From assembly GCA_013397435.1 (NCBI GenBank), contig VZRG01000161.1, positions 379,684 to 443,683 of the forward strand: 64,000 bases of DNA. The letters are read 5' to 3'. The notes under the pieces were generated by a model. The model did not search any database, was not told the origin of the DNA, and saw nothing but the letters and a program-made list of their open reading frames with translations. Shown piece by piece: positions 48,616 to 60,283 of the stretch. The stretch comes from Erythrocercus mccallii. Taxonomy: Eukaryota > Chordata > Aves > Passeriformes > Dicruridae. The translations under genes and the position numbers were made by a program. Numbering within the stretch: the first letter of the stretch is position 1; each line of letters begins with the position of its first letter.

Positions 48616-50959
48616 CCAGTAAGTTCTCCATGTGCATCTTCCACTGTTGGACTCTTCTGTCCCTTTTTTTTTTTTTTTTTTTTGTCCTGGGGCTTCCTCA
48701 TGCCCAGGTTTTTTGTCCCAGTCTATCATCCTGCCTCTTCCACAGATGCAAATTCAGTTCTCCAGCCATGTGCACTGCTGGCTGCTTTGGCTACATGTGG
48801 AGGGAATTCTGTATCTGTACCTTTAGGAGAACCTGGACCATCACCCAGTGACAGTGGAAATCACTGAACACCTGCTTTGGCTGCTCTGCTGCTCAGCTTG
48901 TGACTACACATGGCTGTTTCATCCACTCACAATCAAAAGGCTGCTCTTCTCTTTGTCCTGCCCAGGCTGCAGCTTCTTCCCCAGCATACGAGAGGTTTGC
49001 TGCCCTTCCCAGGTTTGTGCTGCCTCAGGAGAACAGAGAAAGGGCTTCATGACAATGGAGCATCCCTCAGCCTCTGCTCAGTGCTCACCAGAAGAGAGCT
49101 GGTACCAACGTGCAAGGAAGAGCCAGCAGGGTGGGGTTTACTCTGTTATTCCCCATTTATCTGCTTCAGTAGCAGATGTGGCACAGCACAAGGATGGGCT
49201 CCTCCTGCTGAACCCAGCTTCAAAGGCTGACAAAGTTCTTCTTTAACACACGGGCTGCACAGCCTTGTCAGCTATTCCTCGACGTGCACCGTGCTCCTTT
49301 TCCCCTTTTATCTCAGCAAAACAGCAGTCTTGCTGGGCTCTCTTATGGTAATGATTAACTGCTGAAATCCCAAGGGAAGGGTCCAGTCTGTCCATCCTCC
49401 GGCAGGGCTGACCCCGCAGCAGTTCAGATGCCAGCGCCAAGTTCTGTGCTCCACAAGGGAGATATGTTGTTGTTATTAATGGATCAATTAATAAATATAT
49501 TGTAGCAATGCTCTGAGGCTCCAGTCAGTGCACTAATTGTCTGGCATTTTGGGATATTCGGACAGATGAATCAATGAACTGGGTAATTCTTCTGTTGGCC
49601 TGATCCCAAAACTGTACACAAGCCTTGGGTCATACAGCAAATACCAGAGAGCAGTGGGGAAGGGAATTAAACAAAATTACAGTGCAGAGAGGCAATTGCA
49701 GCCCTCAAAGTGGGAGCAGCAGATGCTCAGTACGTGACAGAATTAAATCAATTATAACAATTGCCTTCCCAAACAGGAGTGGAGCAGCCCTGGTTCAGGG
49801 TAGGGTGTCCCAACTCCCTTGTAACAGAGCTGTGAGTGCGGCTGGGCAATCAGGCACACCTGGATTCCTCTGGGTTTGTCAGGAGCCCATGGCTCAGGCT
49901 TCCTGCATGGCAGAGTCTTACATTTCGTTAGAGGAAGCATTGATATATTTATCTATTTATCACAATAATGACTGGGTTTAGGGTTGGAATTTTTTTGGTT
50001 GGGATTTTTTGCCTTGCCTGTTTAGCTGGAATTGCCTTATAACCCCAGCCCTGCAGCAGTGGGAAACATCTTTTCTGAAGAAGATGATACTTAGGTTGCT
50101 GTGCTTGAACAACTGAGAAAGGACTTACAAAGCCACCTTTGCTGTGATCTCTGCCCTTGCAGAGCCCAGGAATGCAGAGGCATTGACTGCTGCTTCAGTT
50201 CAGGAACAGCCAGAACTCCCTCCCTTCTGCCCAAGCACACAACATTCTCCACTCCGGTATGGAAGCTAGCTGGTGGCACTGCTAGCAGCACCCACCAAAA
50301 ATGATTCATTTTCCTTTGGTAATGCAAGACCTTGTGAAGAAACATACATTATTTCATCAGTGTTCTGCTTGTATCACTTGCTGCTTTCAAGAAAATTCAA
50401 AGGAAGCCTTTCCTAGACTGCTCTCATAGACTGAAATAATTTCTTTGTAGGTTATTTTGTTTTCAGCCTGATCTGTAATCGTTACCTACTCTGCAACTGA
50501 AACAGTTTTGCTGCTTTTGAAACTCCTTTGAAAGAGTCACAAGATTCACAAGGTTCATTTTCACAAAGCACCGAGCAGAGCTGAAAGATGGAGCAGGCAT
50601 GTACCACCTTCAGAAATGTCTAATTTTCTTTCAGAGAGCGTCTTGATAGCTTTATTCTTCCCCATCATTATTAGATGTGACCACAGCACAACTGCAGAGG
50701 CAGCAGTACCACTGAGTGGTACCAGATGAAAAGCAGCTGATCAAAGGTGACTCAGGGCAGAGCAGAGCTGAGATGCTGATGGACAGACCAAAGTGCTTTG
50801 AAGAGTGTGAGGTCTTTTGTCAGCATCCTGTGGCTCGGAGCACGGAAGTTCAGTCAGCTCCTGAATAATTCACAGCAAGGTCTCATGAAACAGCAGCCCT
50901 GGAGCAAAAGTTTCTCCTGCTATGGGTGAGCCTGGAAACTGTCCCGTGCTAGGGGGTGG

Positions 50960-50986
50960 TGATGATGATGATGATGATGATGATGG
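50960..50986. repeat. (GAT)n microsatellite
   Basis: An uninterrupted run of about nine GAT/TGA units lies inside the E9-E10 intron. Confidence 0.95.
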
Positions 50987-53150
50987 TGTGGCTTTGGCTG
51001 TTATCTATATTACTGACATAATAGATTGAGACTCAGCAAGGACTAAGAATACATTAATAATTCTAATAAATATTAATGAGAGATTATTAAATTTGTGACA
51101 AATAAGCTTGGGAAATGGTCACTGAAGTGGTGTCTTGCAACAGGGGCCAGTACTTAAACCTATAAAGCCTCAATTCATACTGAGGGCAGCAAATTAATGA
51201 AAAGAGACAGCAGCTTCCCACCAAAATGGGAAGACACTTTCCCCAAACGAAAACCAAAAATCCAAAGGCAAATTCTGGATCTCTGCAGTTTCAGCTTGAA
51301 TCTGGATCCTGTGCTTCCACAGTGCAAAATACCAAAAGCAACCACTGCAGGTTCAAACACCCTCACTGTGCGTGGGTGATATTAATTGTTAATATCAATC
51401 AAAATCAGATTTTGTAAGGGATTGTCTTCTCCTAGGACTTTGAGCTTAGAAGGCTGCAAAAGCCTCAGCTCCAACATCTCTGTGATGATGGAGAAGCCCT
51501 TCCCAGCCACGGGCTGAGGCATCAGCAGGACGTCTGAAGTCCAAGGCAACTCTGCAGCGCCAGGGCTCGATGTGAATTCCTGCCTGCAAGGCACAGAGCC
51601 TGGCCAACGTGGGTGGATTGCCAAGAGGACGGCAAAAAGCACATCCCTGCCAGAAGGAAACCCTGCCAGTCTCCCAGTCACTCGAAACAGAAGCGCTACA
51701 GCTCCTCCGAGAGAAGGTGCCAAGAAGGTTCTACCAAGGGCAAACCACCCACATGTCTTCCTCCCTCGGCGTCTTTTGGAAGCTGCCGAACTGTTCTGGT
51801 TAAAACTTCCTAAGTTAAGAGGCAAGCCAGGTCAGCTGAGAGCAAACGCTCTGCCTTCTTGAGGGAAAACACGGCGTTTTACAAAGGGGGAAACGGTGTT
51901 TTACAAAGCGCTAAATTTCACTCTCCCCTCCGCAATCCTCTTTCAGGAATTAAAAAGAGATAAAAATGTCCAACACGACTGGTTTGGAAGCTGAGATTTG
52001 TTCTTTTTCCTTTCACCAATAGAATCAGTCTTCTCCATATTCCTCACAAAGGATGTTTAGCCTGTTTGTTCCCATTATAATTCCTGCTGGAATGAAGAGA
52101 TTTATACAACAACACAGATAACTCCCCACGGGTTTTTTCCAATAAAAATACAATAATTAAAAAAAAAATAGTAGATTCAGGAAAACAGATTTCAGCTAAA
52201 CTATAATAAAAAGGGACATTATGGAGATACCATGAATTACGAGGTGCAATTTGCAGAAGAACCTTGGAAAGAATGTTTATTTTGTATAATAGTCCCTGGT
52301 AAGAATGAGAAGGAAACAACAACAAGGAATATCAACTCCAGCTGGTGGGTGCCTTGCCACATTCCTGGTCAGGCTGTGGAGCGTCTTCCTTCCCATGAGA
52401 GGGCAGCAGCTGCCTGCAAGTGCTGCCACTTCCCTCCATCCTCGCTGCTGAAACTGCCTGATAAAGCTGCTTTCCATGCAAAACAGTTGTGACTTCGGTT
52501 CAAGTACCGCAATTTGCAGAATCTTAAATCACCTACACTAAACTTTCACAGTGTCTGAATGGCCCTGTGTTGTTTCTCTTGTATTTTTTATACATAAAAT
52601 CTGCAAAATGATGAAGCACGACAGCAACTTCCTGCCACAGACTGACTCACCATAATGGAGCTGAAGAATCCAGTGCAACCTTCCCAACACTTTACCAAAT
52701 GATTAGGTAATAGAAGATTAGATAGAATAGAACTATATTTAAGTTAGAAGTGAATCTATTCTTAAAGAGTTTCACAGGGATGATGCACACATCCATGTTT
52801 TTCTCGAAATCACTCCAGGGAGGCACTAGAAACAAGCAAGAGTAGGGCTGAACATGCATCTCTCTGCTCAGTGCTCAAACAGTGGGACTCTGAGTGTTCA
52901 TAAAGACATGATGCAGCAGAAGCTTTGAGCATATATCCAATTTTAACCATGTGTAAACACGTGCCCAACATTTGGCACCCAGCACAATGCTCTGCTGAGT
53001 CAGGAAGGGACTTCACATTTCTTTATCAGCTTCCAATAAAGTTCAATGGTTCATTTAGATCCAATGCTGTCAATTGTAAAACCTGCTCTCTGAATAAAAA
53101 CCAAACCGAATTCTCCAGGAATCCTGAAGGGAGCAGGGGCAGCAGAGTAC

Positions 53151-53279
53151 CTCTTTCACAGAAGGTTCCTGTCCAGCCCGCCGTGCAGGTGCAGGCTCCG
53201 CTGACGTGGTCGCAGGCAGCTCCGTTCTGGCACTGACAGCTGGACTCACAGCCCGGGCCAAAGCTCCCCTCGGGGCACC
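53151..53279 (-). CDS. MEGF6: MEGF6 exon E9, EGF-like repeat
   Basis: This 129-bp exon (43 residues) has acceptor TGCTGCAG|GG and donor AGAG|GTACTC. With the last A of E8 the first residue is Arg: RCPEGSFGPGCESSCQC, QNGAACDHVSGACTCTAG, WTGTFCER. 'CDHVSGACTC.AGW.GTFCE' is nearly identical to the mammalian MEGF6 repeat as I recall it and is one of the best anchors for the gene name. Eight cysteines are present. Confidence 0.95.
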
Positions 53280-56192
53280 CTGCAGCACAGGAGTCACAAA
53301 CAGATGATGGGTTAATGCCAGAGCAGGACAGGGATCAACGGGGAATTTTTACAGACATGGGAAGTCTGACTATTTCCAAAATAATCAAGGTGTAAAGGTA
53401 ACGAACAGCTTAAAACTAAGATTTGAGTGCTCCTCTTGAGGTTCAGGTGAGTTGGGCTACATTTAAGATCTATTTTAGAAAAATTCCAGAGTGTTGAAAG
53501 ACTAAATTCTGCACAGAAAACAAACAACTTCTATTGCAAAAGCCTGAGACTTCAGAGGTTCTGCATGATGACACTTTGCCCACTGGTCTGGAGTTGCTTA
53601 TGTGCACATGTCCTCTGGGACTTCATCAACTGGGAGGGGAGAAGCTCCTCTGTTTTCCTGCAAATCCTCTTTCCCCAGAAAGCTGGAGAAAATATGAAAT
53701 GTGTTGGTTGCCTTCACAAAGCTCTAAATGGAATGCTGCACACTCTACTTCCATGCTCTGCTTTGAAAAATTCGAGTGAAAACATTACATCTGGGGGACA
53801 GATTAACAATTACATTTCCACAGCAGTTAATGTGAGGAGTTTTAAAAGATTTGCATGGTACTCGCCATCAGAAGAAAGAAAACATTTGAGAATGAAAATA
53901 ATTTCTTCCAGGATTATAGGAAAATCAATTAACAACAGGGCCAGTTGCCTAATTCACATTGGATATTTTGGACAGGCTGAACCACAGAGATAGACTTGGC
54001 TAAACACAGTATTACAGGGCCTCTACTCATGTTTGAAGGTCTTGTGAACATCCCTTTAAATGAGTTATGGAGATTATTGCCAGATCTCTTCTAGAAGCCT
54101 ATGATTTTAGCATTTACAGCAACAAAGTGATTTTCAGGCAATCTGGAAGGAATCAGAGAGAACAGAAAAGGAGAGTCCTCAAAGACAGCTTCATGTCTGG
54201 AATAGGGGGGTGGGTTTGGTGTTGTTTGTTTGGTGCCATGGGTGGGCAGTGATTGGAGCTGGCATGAATTCAGGTGCTCCTGCAGCTCAATAACTGCCAA
54301 CTGTGCCTTACAGAGGAGTTGGGATGAGAAATGGGAGAAGAGCAAGGTACCTGAAGCATTTCTTTGCTTTCAAAGAGTCAAAAAATGTGACACTATTTAA
54401 ATGTGAGTATTTTACAATCTACTTTTTTTGCACTTACAGGTGAAATCCCTTCCTCTTCCCAAAGCTGCACATCACTGTTTTAACAAATAAATACACAGAG
54501 GTGTACTTGGGCCTTAAAAGCTTGATCCTGCTCCATGTTTCCTTTTCAGCTGAAATTTCAGTCAGAGAATCTGTGCAAGGGAAATGGTGCTGCAGTGCAG
54601 CAAGAGGTGCAGGGCTCCCAGCAGAGCTCCCTTCAGGCCCACGGTGTTTAGCCCGGAGCTGAGGCTTTTCAAGGTGATGGCAAAGGGTCAGAGCACTTCA
54701 CAAATGATTTCACAGTCCACAGCACAAAGAATCTGCCCCTGCTCCAGCAGGCACAGGCTGCTGTGATGCGTGTCAGGATGCAGCCACCCCGACAGAGAAC
54801 CTGAGCTCCTGCCAGGGGAAGGAGCCCAACCTGCAGAGAGAGAGTAGGGATGCCTGGGGAGCAGAGGAAATATCCAGGGATAGTGAAGATTTAATCTCCA
54901 AGGCAGCATAAAGTTATGGGAAGAACTATTGTTTTCATAATCTTGTGTGCACACACATATATATGTGCAATTTTAAACAAATATATATATACATATACAC
55001 ACACACACACACAGGAGGGTGAAAAGCAGACTAAATAGAACAGAAAGCCCACAGGAAGAAGTTTAGGGACTGCCACATGTTTTGTCAGTGGAGATGGCTT
55101 CACTGATTCCCTTCCCAGCGAGGATTACAAGCAGCTATTTGGCCACACTCTCTCTGCAGAGATGCTATTTTGAGAGAGATCAAGAGCAGAAGAGAAGCAG
55201 AGCTGGCAGCTCCTTCTCTGGGAGCTGGTCTTCCCCACACACTGTCCTTCCATTCCCTTTGTGCCAACAGCAACAAGGGCTGCAAGATCAACTTTCCAGG
55301 CTTTCTTGTCTTAGGTCACGGTTCCAGATTAATTGTTTTGACATTTCTGTGTGACACCAGCAGTTAATCCTGCCCACGCTACTGAGACTCTGGTAGCTGC
55401 ATCTGTGCTACTGTAAGCTTGTTAAACTAGTAGATAGAATGTTTATTTTATTTAACAACATCAATATAATCAATAATAATAGTAACAGCAGCTTAACTAT
55501 GCAACTTACAGCCATGAGATGAAGTGGATTCCAAATGCTTGCATGAAATGAAAAAGAAAATAGGCACATTAATTGGAAAAAAAAAATCAAGTTGTATTAA
55601 ATATAGAGATATTGCTTCTGTCTCAAGAAGCTCCTGAATGAGAAATTGATGATACCTGGGGAGACATATGAGGAATTGACTATGAGGCTGTTTTCATATG
55701 CTTGAAGCATCTGCTACTGACCTCAGTTAGAGGTGAACGTTAAGGTGAGGGTCATAGGCCTCTGGTAAGACCATTGCACATTTTTGTTGTTAATAAATAC
55801 AAGACTCCAAAAATTCCTGGTTTTTCTTCTGTTATGTACATGTGAAGTATTTCTATATGCCTGACTAGAAACAGACGTACAAAGGGTAAGTGCTGCTCTA
55901 AAACTGAATAAATAAAACCAATACGGAAACTCTTAAGCCAAAACCCAAACATACATCAACCCGATCCCTCTCACGAGATCCTAACATTAAAAACAGCTGC
56001 TGAGTCCAAAACAAGGCTGAAAATACCTTTTCTGGAAATCAAATTACGGAAAGCATCTAACCCTGGTGAAACGCGAGAGCGCAGCGCCAGGGCGGAACAG
56101 CCTGGGAGCGTTCCTGCAGGGAACGACCAGGAAAACACAACTTCCAGAGCTGGGGTTTGGGAGCTCCACGTGCAGGGGAGCTGTGCACTTAC
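53280..56192 (-). other. MEGF6: MEGF6 intron between E8 and E9
   Basis: This 2,913-bp intron contains a TA/CA microsatellite at 54,980-55,013 and otherwise unique sequence. No coding sequence is seen. Confidence 0.8.
54980..55013. repeat. (TA)n(CA)n compound microsatellite
   Basis: A run of ATATATATAT passes through ACATATACAC into a CA run ending at about 55,013. A shorter 'CACACATATATATGTG' palindrome-like stretch precedes it at 54,951-54,966. Confidence 0.95.
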
Positions 56193-56312
56193 TGAGCTGG
56201 CAGTGCTGCCCGGTGAATCCCGGCTGGCAGGAGCAGGTGCCCGTGGCGGGGTCGCAGTCGTCGCAGGCGCAGGAGTTGGCGCAGCCCCGGCCCCAGCGGC
56301 CGCTGCTGCAGG
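56193..56312 (-). CDS. MEGF6: MEGF6 exon E8, shortened EGF-like repeat
   Basis: At 120 bp (40 residues) this is the shortest EGF exon in the window. Its acceptor is CTTGGCAG|CC and its donor CTCA|GTAAGT. The repeat reads PCSSGRWGRGCANSCACDD, CDPATGTCSCQPG, FTGQHCQL. The loop after Cys-Ala-Cys is only Asp-Asp, three residues shorter than the usual five. All eight cysteines and the phase-1 borders remain, so the repeat is probably functional. The exon is very GC- and CpG-rich compared with its intron flanks. Confidence 0.94.
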
Positions 56313-58091
56313 CTGCCAAGGGAAACGGGGTCACATCCTGCACCACCCCCAAACCCTGCTGCACTGCTGCCTGAGAGAACCCAGAATGCACGAAAATGGT
56401 ACAGGACTGAACTCCCAACTGCAGCACAGGCGCAGAGCGTGGCAATAAAGACCATGTTTGCTGGTGTGTTTCAGCTGGGCGCAGGCAGATATCATCCCAA
56501 CCACATGAAACGAAGCATTCGTAGTCATGAAACTAATCACTTGTAAGCTGGGCCAGGGGAAATTTAGGTTAGATGTTAGGAAAAAGTTTTTTACTGAAAG
56601 AGTAATAACATTTTTGAATTATCTGCCTGGGGAGGTGGTGGAGTTACCATCCCTGGATGTGTTTAAACAAAGATTGGATGTGACACTCAGTGCTGTGGTT
56701 TAGTTGAGATGGCATTAGGGCATGGGTTGGACTTAAAGGTCTCTTCCGACCTTGTAATTCTGTGAATCCACACCCATCAGTCACAAATCTATAATTTCAA
56801 GGAAATAAAATATCAGCTATTGACTCACTCAACAAAAATCTGCATAACCAGAATAGTTAATAGGTTTAACCAGGCAGATTTGGGGGAACCACCCAAGCTT
56901 TGCCCAAAATACTGGGAAATGCAGCAAGGACACAAAGGAACACAAAGGAATCTCACAATGTTTGTTAAAGCAACTTACTGCTTTCATCCTAAAATCACAT
57001 AGCACTGACACAATTACGGCAATGTACCACAGCATCTCCTTTCTTTCGAGTAAGGATGAAGATGAAAGTGCCAATTAGGGCAACAGAAACCTGGTTTTGG
57101 AGCTGGGAATCTGTTTAATGCCCAGTCTGCAATAGCTGGAAGAGCTGCCTTACTGAGATACCACTGCAAAACAATTTTTCTCAGATCTTATGTTGAATAG
57201 AAAGAAAAGCTTTCCTTTGTCGTGGCCTCTCAATTCTCTAGACGGCCCAGGGAGTTGTGAAAAGCCATCTCAGTGGCTCTACGTGCTACCAACTGGTTTG
57301 ATTTTTAAAATATGCATATGGGTGGAAATTTCAGATCTTCCCAGCATTTCCTTCAGTACAGAGCCCGAGAAGTCAGGTGCAAAACTTGCTGCTGTCAACA
57401 CTGCCAATTAAATGATTTTATGTGTTTAAGACCAAGTTTAGAAAGAGGTTTGTCTTCTGTTGGCTTTTCGCAAGAGGCATCACAGTGAATCAAGCAGAAG
57501 AGATGTGTCACAGGAAAAGGGAGGAATCAAGCAGGATGGCTTCACATTTATATGGTGCCATCCAAAAAGGGCAAATCTACTTTCTCACACAGCCACCAAT
57601 ATGGAGAGCGATGCTAAAGTCAACAGAAGGATGCTCTGCTCTTCCAGAGAACAGAATTTTTCACAGCATTTATATTCCCTAGTTAAAAAGTGACCTTTAG
57701 ACACACGACTCTACATGCCACTCACTTGTTGAATAAATCTCCCCCAAACAAAATGAGAAATGGAGAATTAATCTCAAAACTAATCTGCACTGAAAATGAA
57801 AAACAAAACTGTCTGTCAGTCAAAATGCTGACGGGACAGATGGTATTGGGCAAAGAGATCCATAGTGTTGAAATAAGAGCTTATATCAATACTTTGCACT
57901 TCATCAGCCATCTATTTCAATGCTTTGAACCCGGATAATTAAGGATTATAACCACCCAGGCTGTGCAAACCCACAAACACCTCGTTTCGGAAGCAGTAAG
58001 ATAAGCAACACTATATTAAAAAACTGTAATAAACGAGGAGCAAACAGAGCTGGTTCCTCCTCGTGCAGACCCCGGGAGATCCCTGACTTAC
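56313..58091 (-). other. MEGF6: MEGF6 intron between E7 and E8
   Basis: This 1,779-bp intron contains a CR1 fragment at 56,548-56,765. The rest is unique and AT-rich, with nothing recognised. Confidence 0.8.
56548..56765 (+). mobile_element. CR1 LINE 3' fragment
   Basis: Sense CR1 3' end of the 'gaggtggtggagttaccatc' type: 'TTAGGTTAGATGTTAGGAAA', 'GTTACCATCCCTGGATGTGT', 'CATGGGTTGGACTTAAAGGT' and a decayed 'TTGTAATTCTGTGAATCC' tail. It is the same subfamily as the copy at 63,035-63,445. Confidence 0.9.
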
Positions 58092-58220
58092 GGAGCGTGC
58101 AGCGGTGGCCAGTCCAGCCCGGGGGACAGGAGCATTCTCCAGTGACGTGGTGACACTGAGCACTGCTGCCACAGGTGCACTGCGACAGGCAGCTCAGGCC
58201 ATAGTGCCCGTCGGGGCAGG
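58092..58220 (-). CDS. MEGF6: MEGF6 exon E7, EGF-like repeat
   Basis: This 129-bp exon (43 residues) has acceptor TGCTTGCAG|CC and donor CTCC|GTAAGT. The repeat reads TCPDGHYGLSCLSQCTC, GSSAQCHHVTGECSCPPG, WTGHRCTL, with eight cysteines. The Cys-His-His-Val-Thr-Gly wording recurs in E11 and, with Leu, in E15, showing a sub-family of related repeats within the gene. Confidence 0.95.
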
Positions 58221-59084
58221 CTGCAAGCAGAGACACACCGTGACTTCACCCAGCTCACAACCCAGCCACAGCCTGCTCTTCCCGAACAGTGACAGCTCAC
58301 CCCCTCAAACAGGCTTTGGCTGAACCCAGGAATCCAAATGGCAACACAGAAATATCTGGGATCTGCACCCTGGGTCTCTGGGGCTGAGTCCTGGAAGGTG
58401 GAAATAGCCTGAGTGATTTTTGGGTACTCCTGTGCATCAGGCTGTTTCCTCAGAGGAGGAAAACCTTCCCTAAAAGCCATTTTGTGACTAACAAGAATTA
58501 AAAATGTGCCACCACCAAGGTCTTGCACAAAGCGGAGCCTCTGTGCAGCTCAGCAGCTGCACTCAAGCAGCCTTTTAACACCCAGAGGCTGAAGAGCAGT
58601 ACAGAACAGTTCCCTGAACATATTCCCTTGGTCTCTGGCTGCAGGGATAGCACTGATACTGCTCCCTCATCTTCGGTATTATTTAATCCTGAATTATCTA
58701 CACCAAGGAGTGCTGCTGCAGACATCACTCAAGAATGATGCCATGCAGGCCAGCTGGCCACACCTCCTGCCAAACAGCCAGGATTACACCACCAGTGCTG
58801 TGGCTGTTAAATGCTGGATTTCCAGGTACAGCTTGCCATAAATTTAGATCTAATGATAACATCCATTTGGGATGCAGCATAGCTGATCACGTGCATTTAT
58901 CTGCAATCTCCCTCCCACACAAATAATGTCAAATCCAACCTGGGGAATTCCTGGAGATGAAGGGCACTTAATCTCAGATCAGCGTCTTTTATCTCACAAA
59001 AGAATAAGAAGGCAGAAATCAAACCATAACCTGAATTTTCAATCTGACCTTCTTTTCACGGGGAAGGCTGAGGCAAGGACTTAC
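58221..59084 (-). other. MEGF6: MEGF6 intron between E6 and E7
   Basis: The intron is 864 bp, unique sequence with no recognised element. Confidence 0.8.
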
Positions 59085-59216
59085 TGGCAGAGCAGGAAGG
59101 CCCAGTGTAGCCAGGGGGACAGTCACAGGCTCCAGTTTCCCTGTTGCACTGTCCCCCATTGGCACAGGGCTCGCAGGAGTTCTGGCAGTCTGGTCCCCAC
59201 TGGCCATCTGGGCAAT
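59085..59216 (-). CDS. MEGF6: MEGF6 exon E6, EGF-like repeat
   Basis: This 132-bp exon (44 residues) has acceptor TTTCTCCAG|AT and donor GCCA|GTAAGT. The repeat reads DCPDGQWGPDCQNSCEPC, ANGGQCNRETGACDCPPG, YTGPSCSA. The third and fourth cysteines are spaced Cys-Glu-Pro-Cys, not the usual Cys-X-Cys, which accounts for the extra residue. Eight cysteines are kept. Confidence 0.95.
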
Positions 59217-59578
59217 CTGGAGAAAAAGCACATGAGGTGTAACCAGTGCCATTTTCTGTCTCAGGATAGTTGTAGATTTCTGCTGTTTTATTTAAATTGT
59301 TTAAATTAAATTTATTTAAACTGTTTAAATGCCTGAAGAATTTAAAAACAATAGTAAAACTGAGCTGGATTGTTGTATTATCTCTACAGACCTTCATCCC
59401 TGTCAGCCCTGCCATTAAACTGCAGCACACAAGAACACAGCTAAAGAGAGACCAAAGGCTCTCTCCCAATTTCCATCACAGTTTCTCTGTTTACTGGTTT
59501 GGGAAACAGCAAAATCCTACTTCTTATCACATCTTCCAAAGCCAGGCACTCCCTACCTTGGTCCAGCAGCTCACACAC
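59217..59578 (-). other. MEGF6: MEGF6 intron between E5 and E6
   Basis: The intron is 362 bp. It contains an AT-only patch of repeated TTTAAA motifs at about 59,284-59,330 near E6. Nothing else is recognised. Confidence 0.8.
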
Positions 59579-59704
59579 CTTGCTCACACGTAGCACCAGT
59601 CTTCCCAGCTGGGCAAACACACTGCCCTGTCTTTGGATCACACGGGGCTCCTCCACAGCTGCACCTCTGCCTGCAGCCCATCCCGAAGCTGCCAGGCTGA
59701 CAAG
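59579..59704 (-). CDS. MEGF6: MEGF6 exon E5, EGF-like repeat
   Basis: This 126-bp exon (42 residues) has acceptor TTGTCCAG|CT and donor CAAG|GTGTGT. The repeat reads SCQPGSFGMGCRQRCSC, GGAPCDPKTGQCVCPAG, KTGATCEQ. The first codon joins the last T of E4 to CT, giving Ser. The short Gly-Gly-Ala-Pro loop and Gly-Lys-Thr-Gly turn are shared with E22, including at DNA level. Eight cysteines are present. Confidence 0.95.
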
Positions 59705-60148
59705 CTGGACAAAAAAACCCCAAAGTCATGGTCAGAAGCATTTTGAAGACATTAGGAGACACCACGGCCACCAGTTTTAAACTGAACTCTGCTGGTAGAA
59801 GTGATCAACTTAGCATTAGTGTCTGAGCAACTGGTGGTCTGAAATTAACTGCAGCAGAGTGCTGCAAAATCTGTGCCTGAAGCTTTAAAAGCAGCTACTG
59901 TTACCTGGACAAATGTTAGTTTGGGTAACTGGCCTCAGCCTTGTGCCTTGACCTTTGCAGAGAGAGAGAAAGAGAGACAGCATTTGCCAGGCTCCAAATA
60001 TCAGTCTGCTTTCAGTGGGGAGCTGCCAGCTCGTATCAACAACAAATGTACTCGTTTATCTGCAACTTCTATATCTGAACCTAAGGTTCCTGAATAAGCT
60101 TTCCCATCCCAAGTGCATCTCCCAGGGAAACATGCAGTGAGTACCTAC
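59705..60148 (-). other. MEGF6: MEGF6 intron between E4 and E5
   Basis: The intron is 444 bp, unique sequence with a short GA-rich patch at about 59,958-59,977. Nothing is recognised. Confidence 0.8.
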
Positions 60149-60283
60149 ACAAATGGCATTTTTCTCCATGAAACCCAGCTGGACACGGATGTTTGCAGGC
60201 TCCTGTCTCAGGATCACATGGAACATCAGGAGGACAGCTGCACTTCAGTTTGCAACCAGCCCCATAAAACCCTGGGGTGCACT
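60149..60283 (-). CDS. MEGF6: MEGF6 exon E4, EGF-like repeat with unusual cysteine spacing
   Basis: This 135-bp exon (45 residues) has acceptor CTATTTCCAG|AG. The donor is taken as TTGT|GTAGGT because that keeps phase 1. A second GT four bases on (GTAG|GTACTC) would shift the frame. The repeat reads ECTPGFYGAGCKLKCSC, PPDVPCDPETGACKHPCP, AGFHGEKCHL. Between the sixth and seventh cysteines there are three residues (Lys-His-Pro) where the family normally has one. The Gly-Phe-His-Gly turn and final cysteine are intact. Confidence 0.88.

Larger units (their letters stand above)
47405..53150 (-). other. MEGF6: MEGF6 intron between E9 and E10
   Basis: At 5,746 bp this is the largest complete intron in the window. 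It contains a CR1 tail at 48,490-48,615, a T run at 48,664-48,684 and a GAT microsatellite at 50,960-50,986. Open frames at 51,382-51,862 overlap on both strands without a domain and are not called. Confidence 0.8.

Noticed and set aside
51382..51862. Overlapping open frames of 96-147 residues on both strands
   Set aside because: They have no EGF pattern or other domain, and several frames are open at once, which is typical of moderately GC-rich intron sequence.
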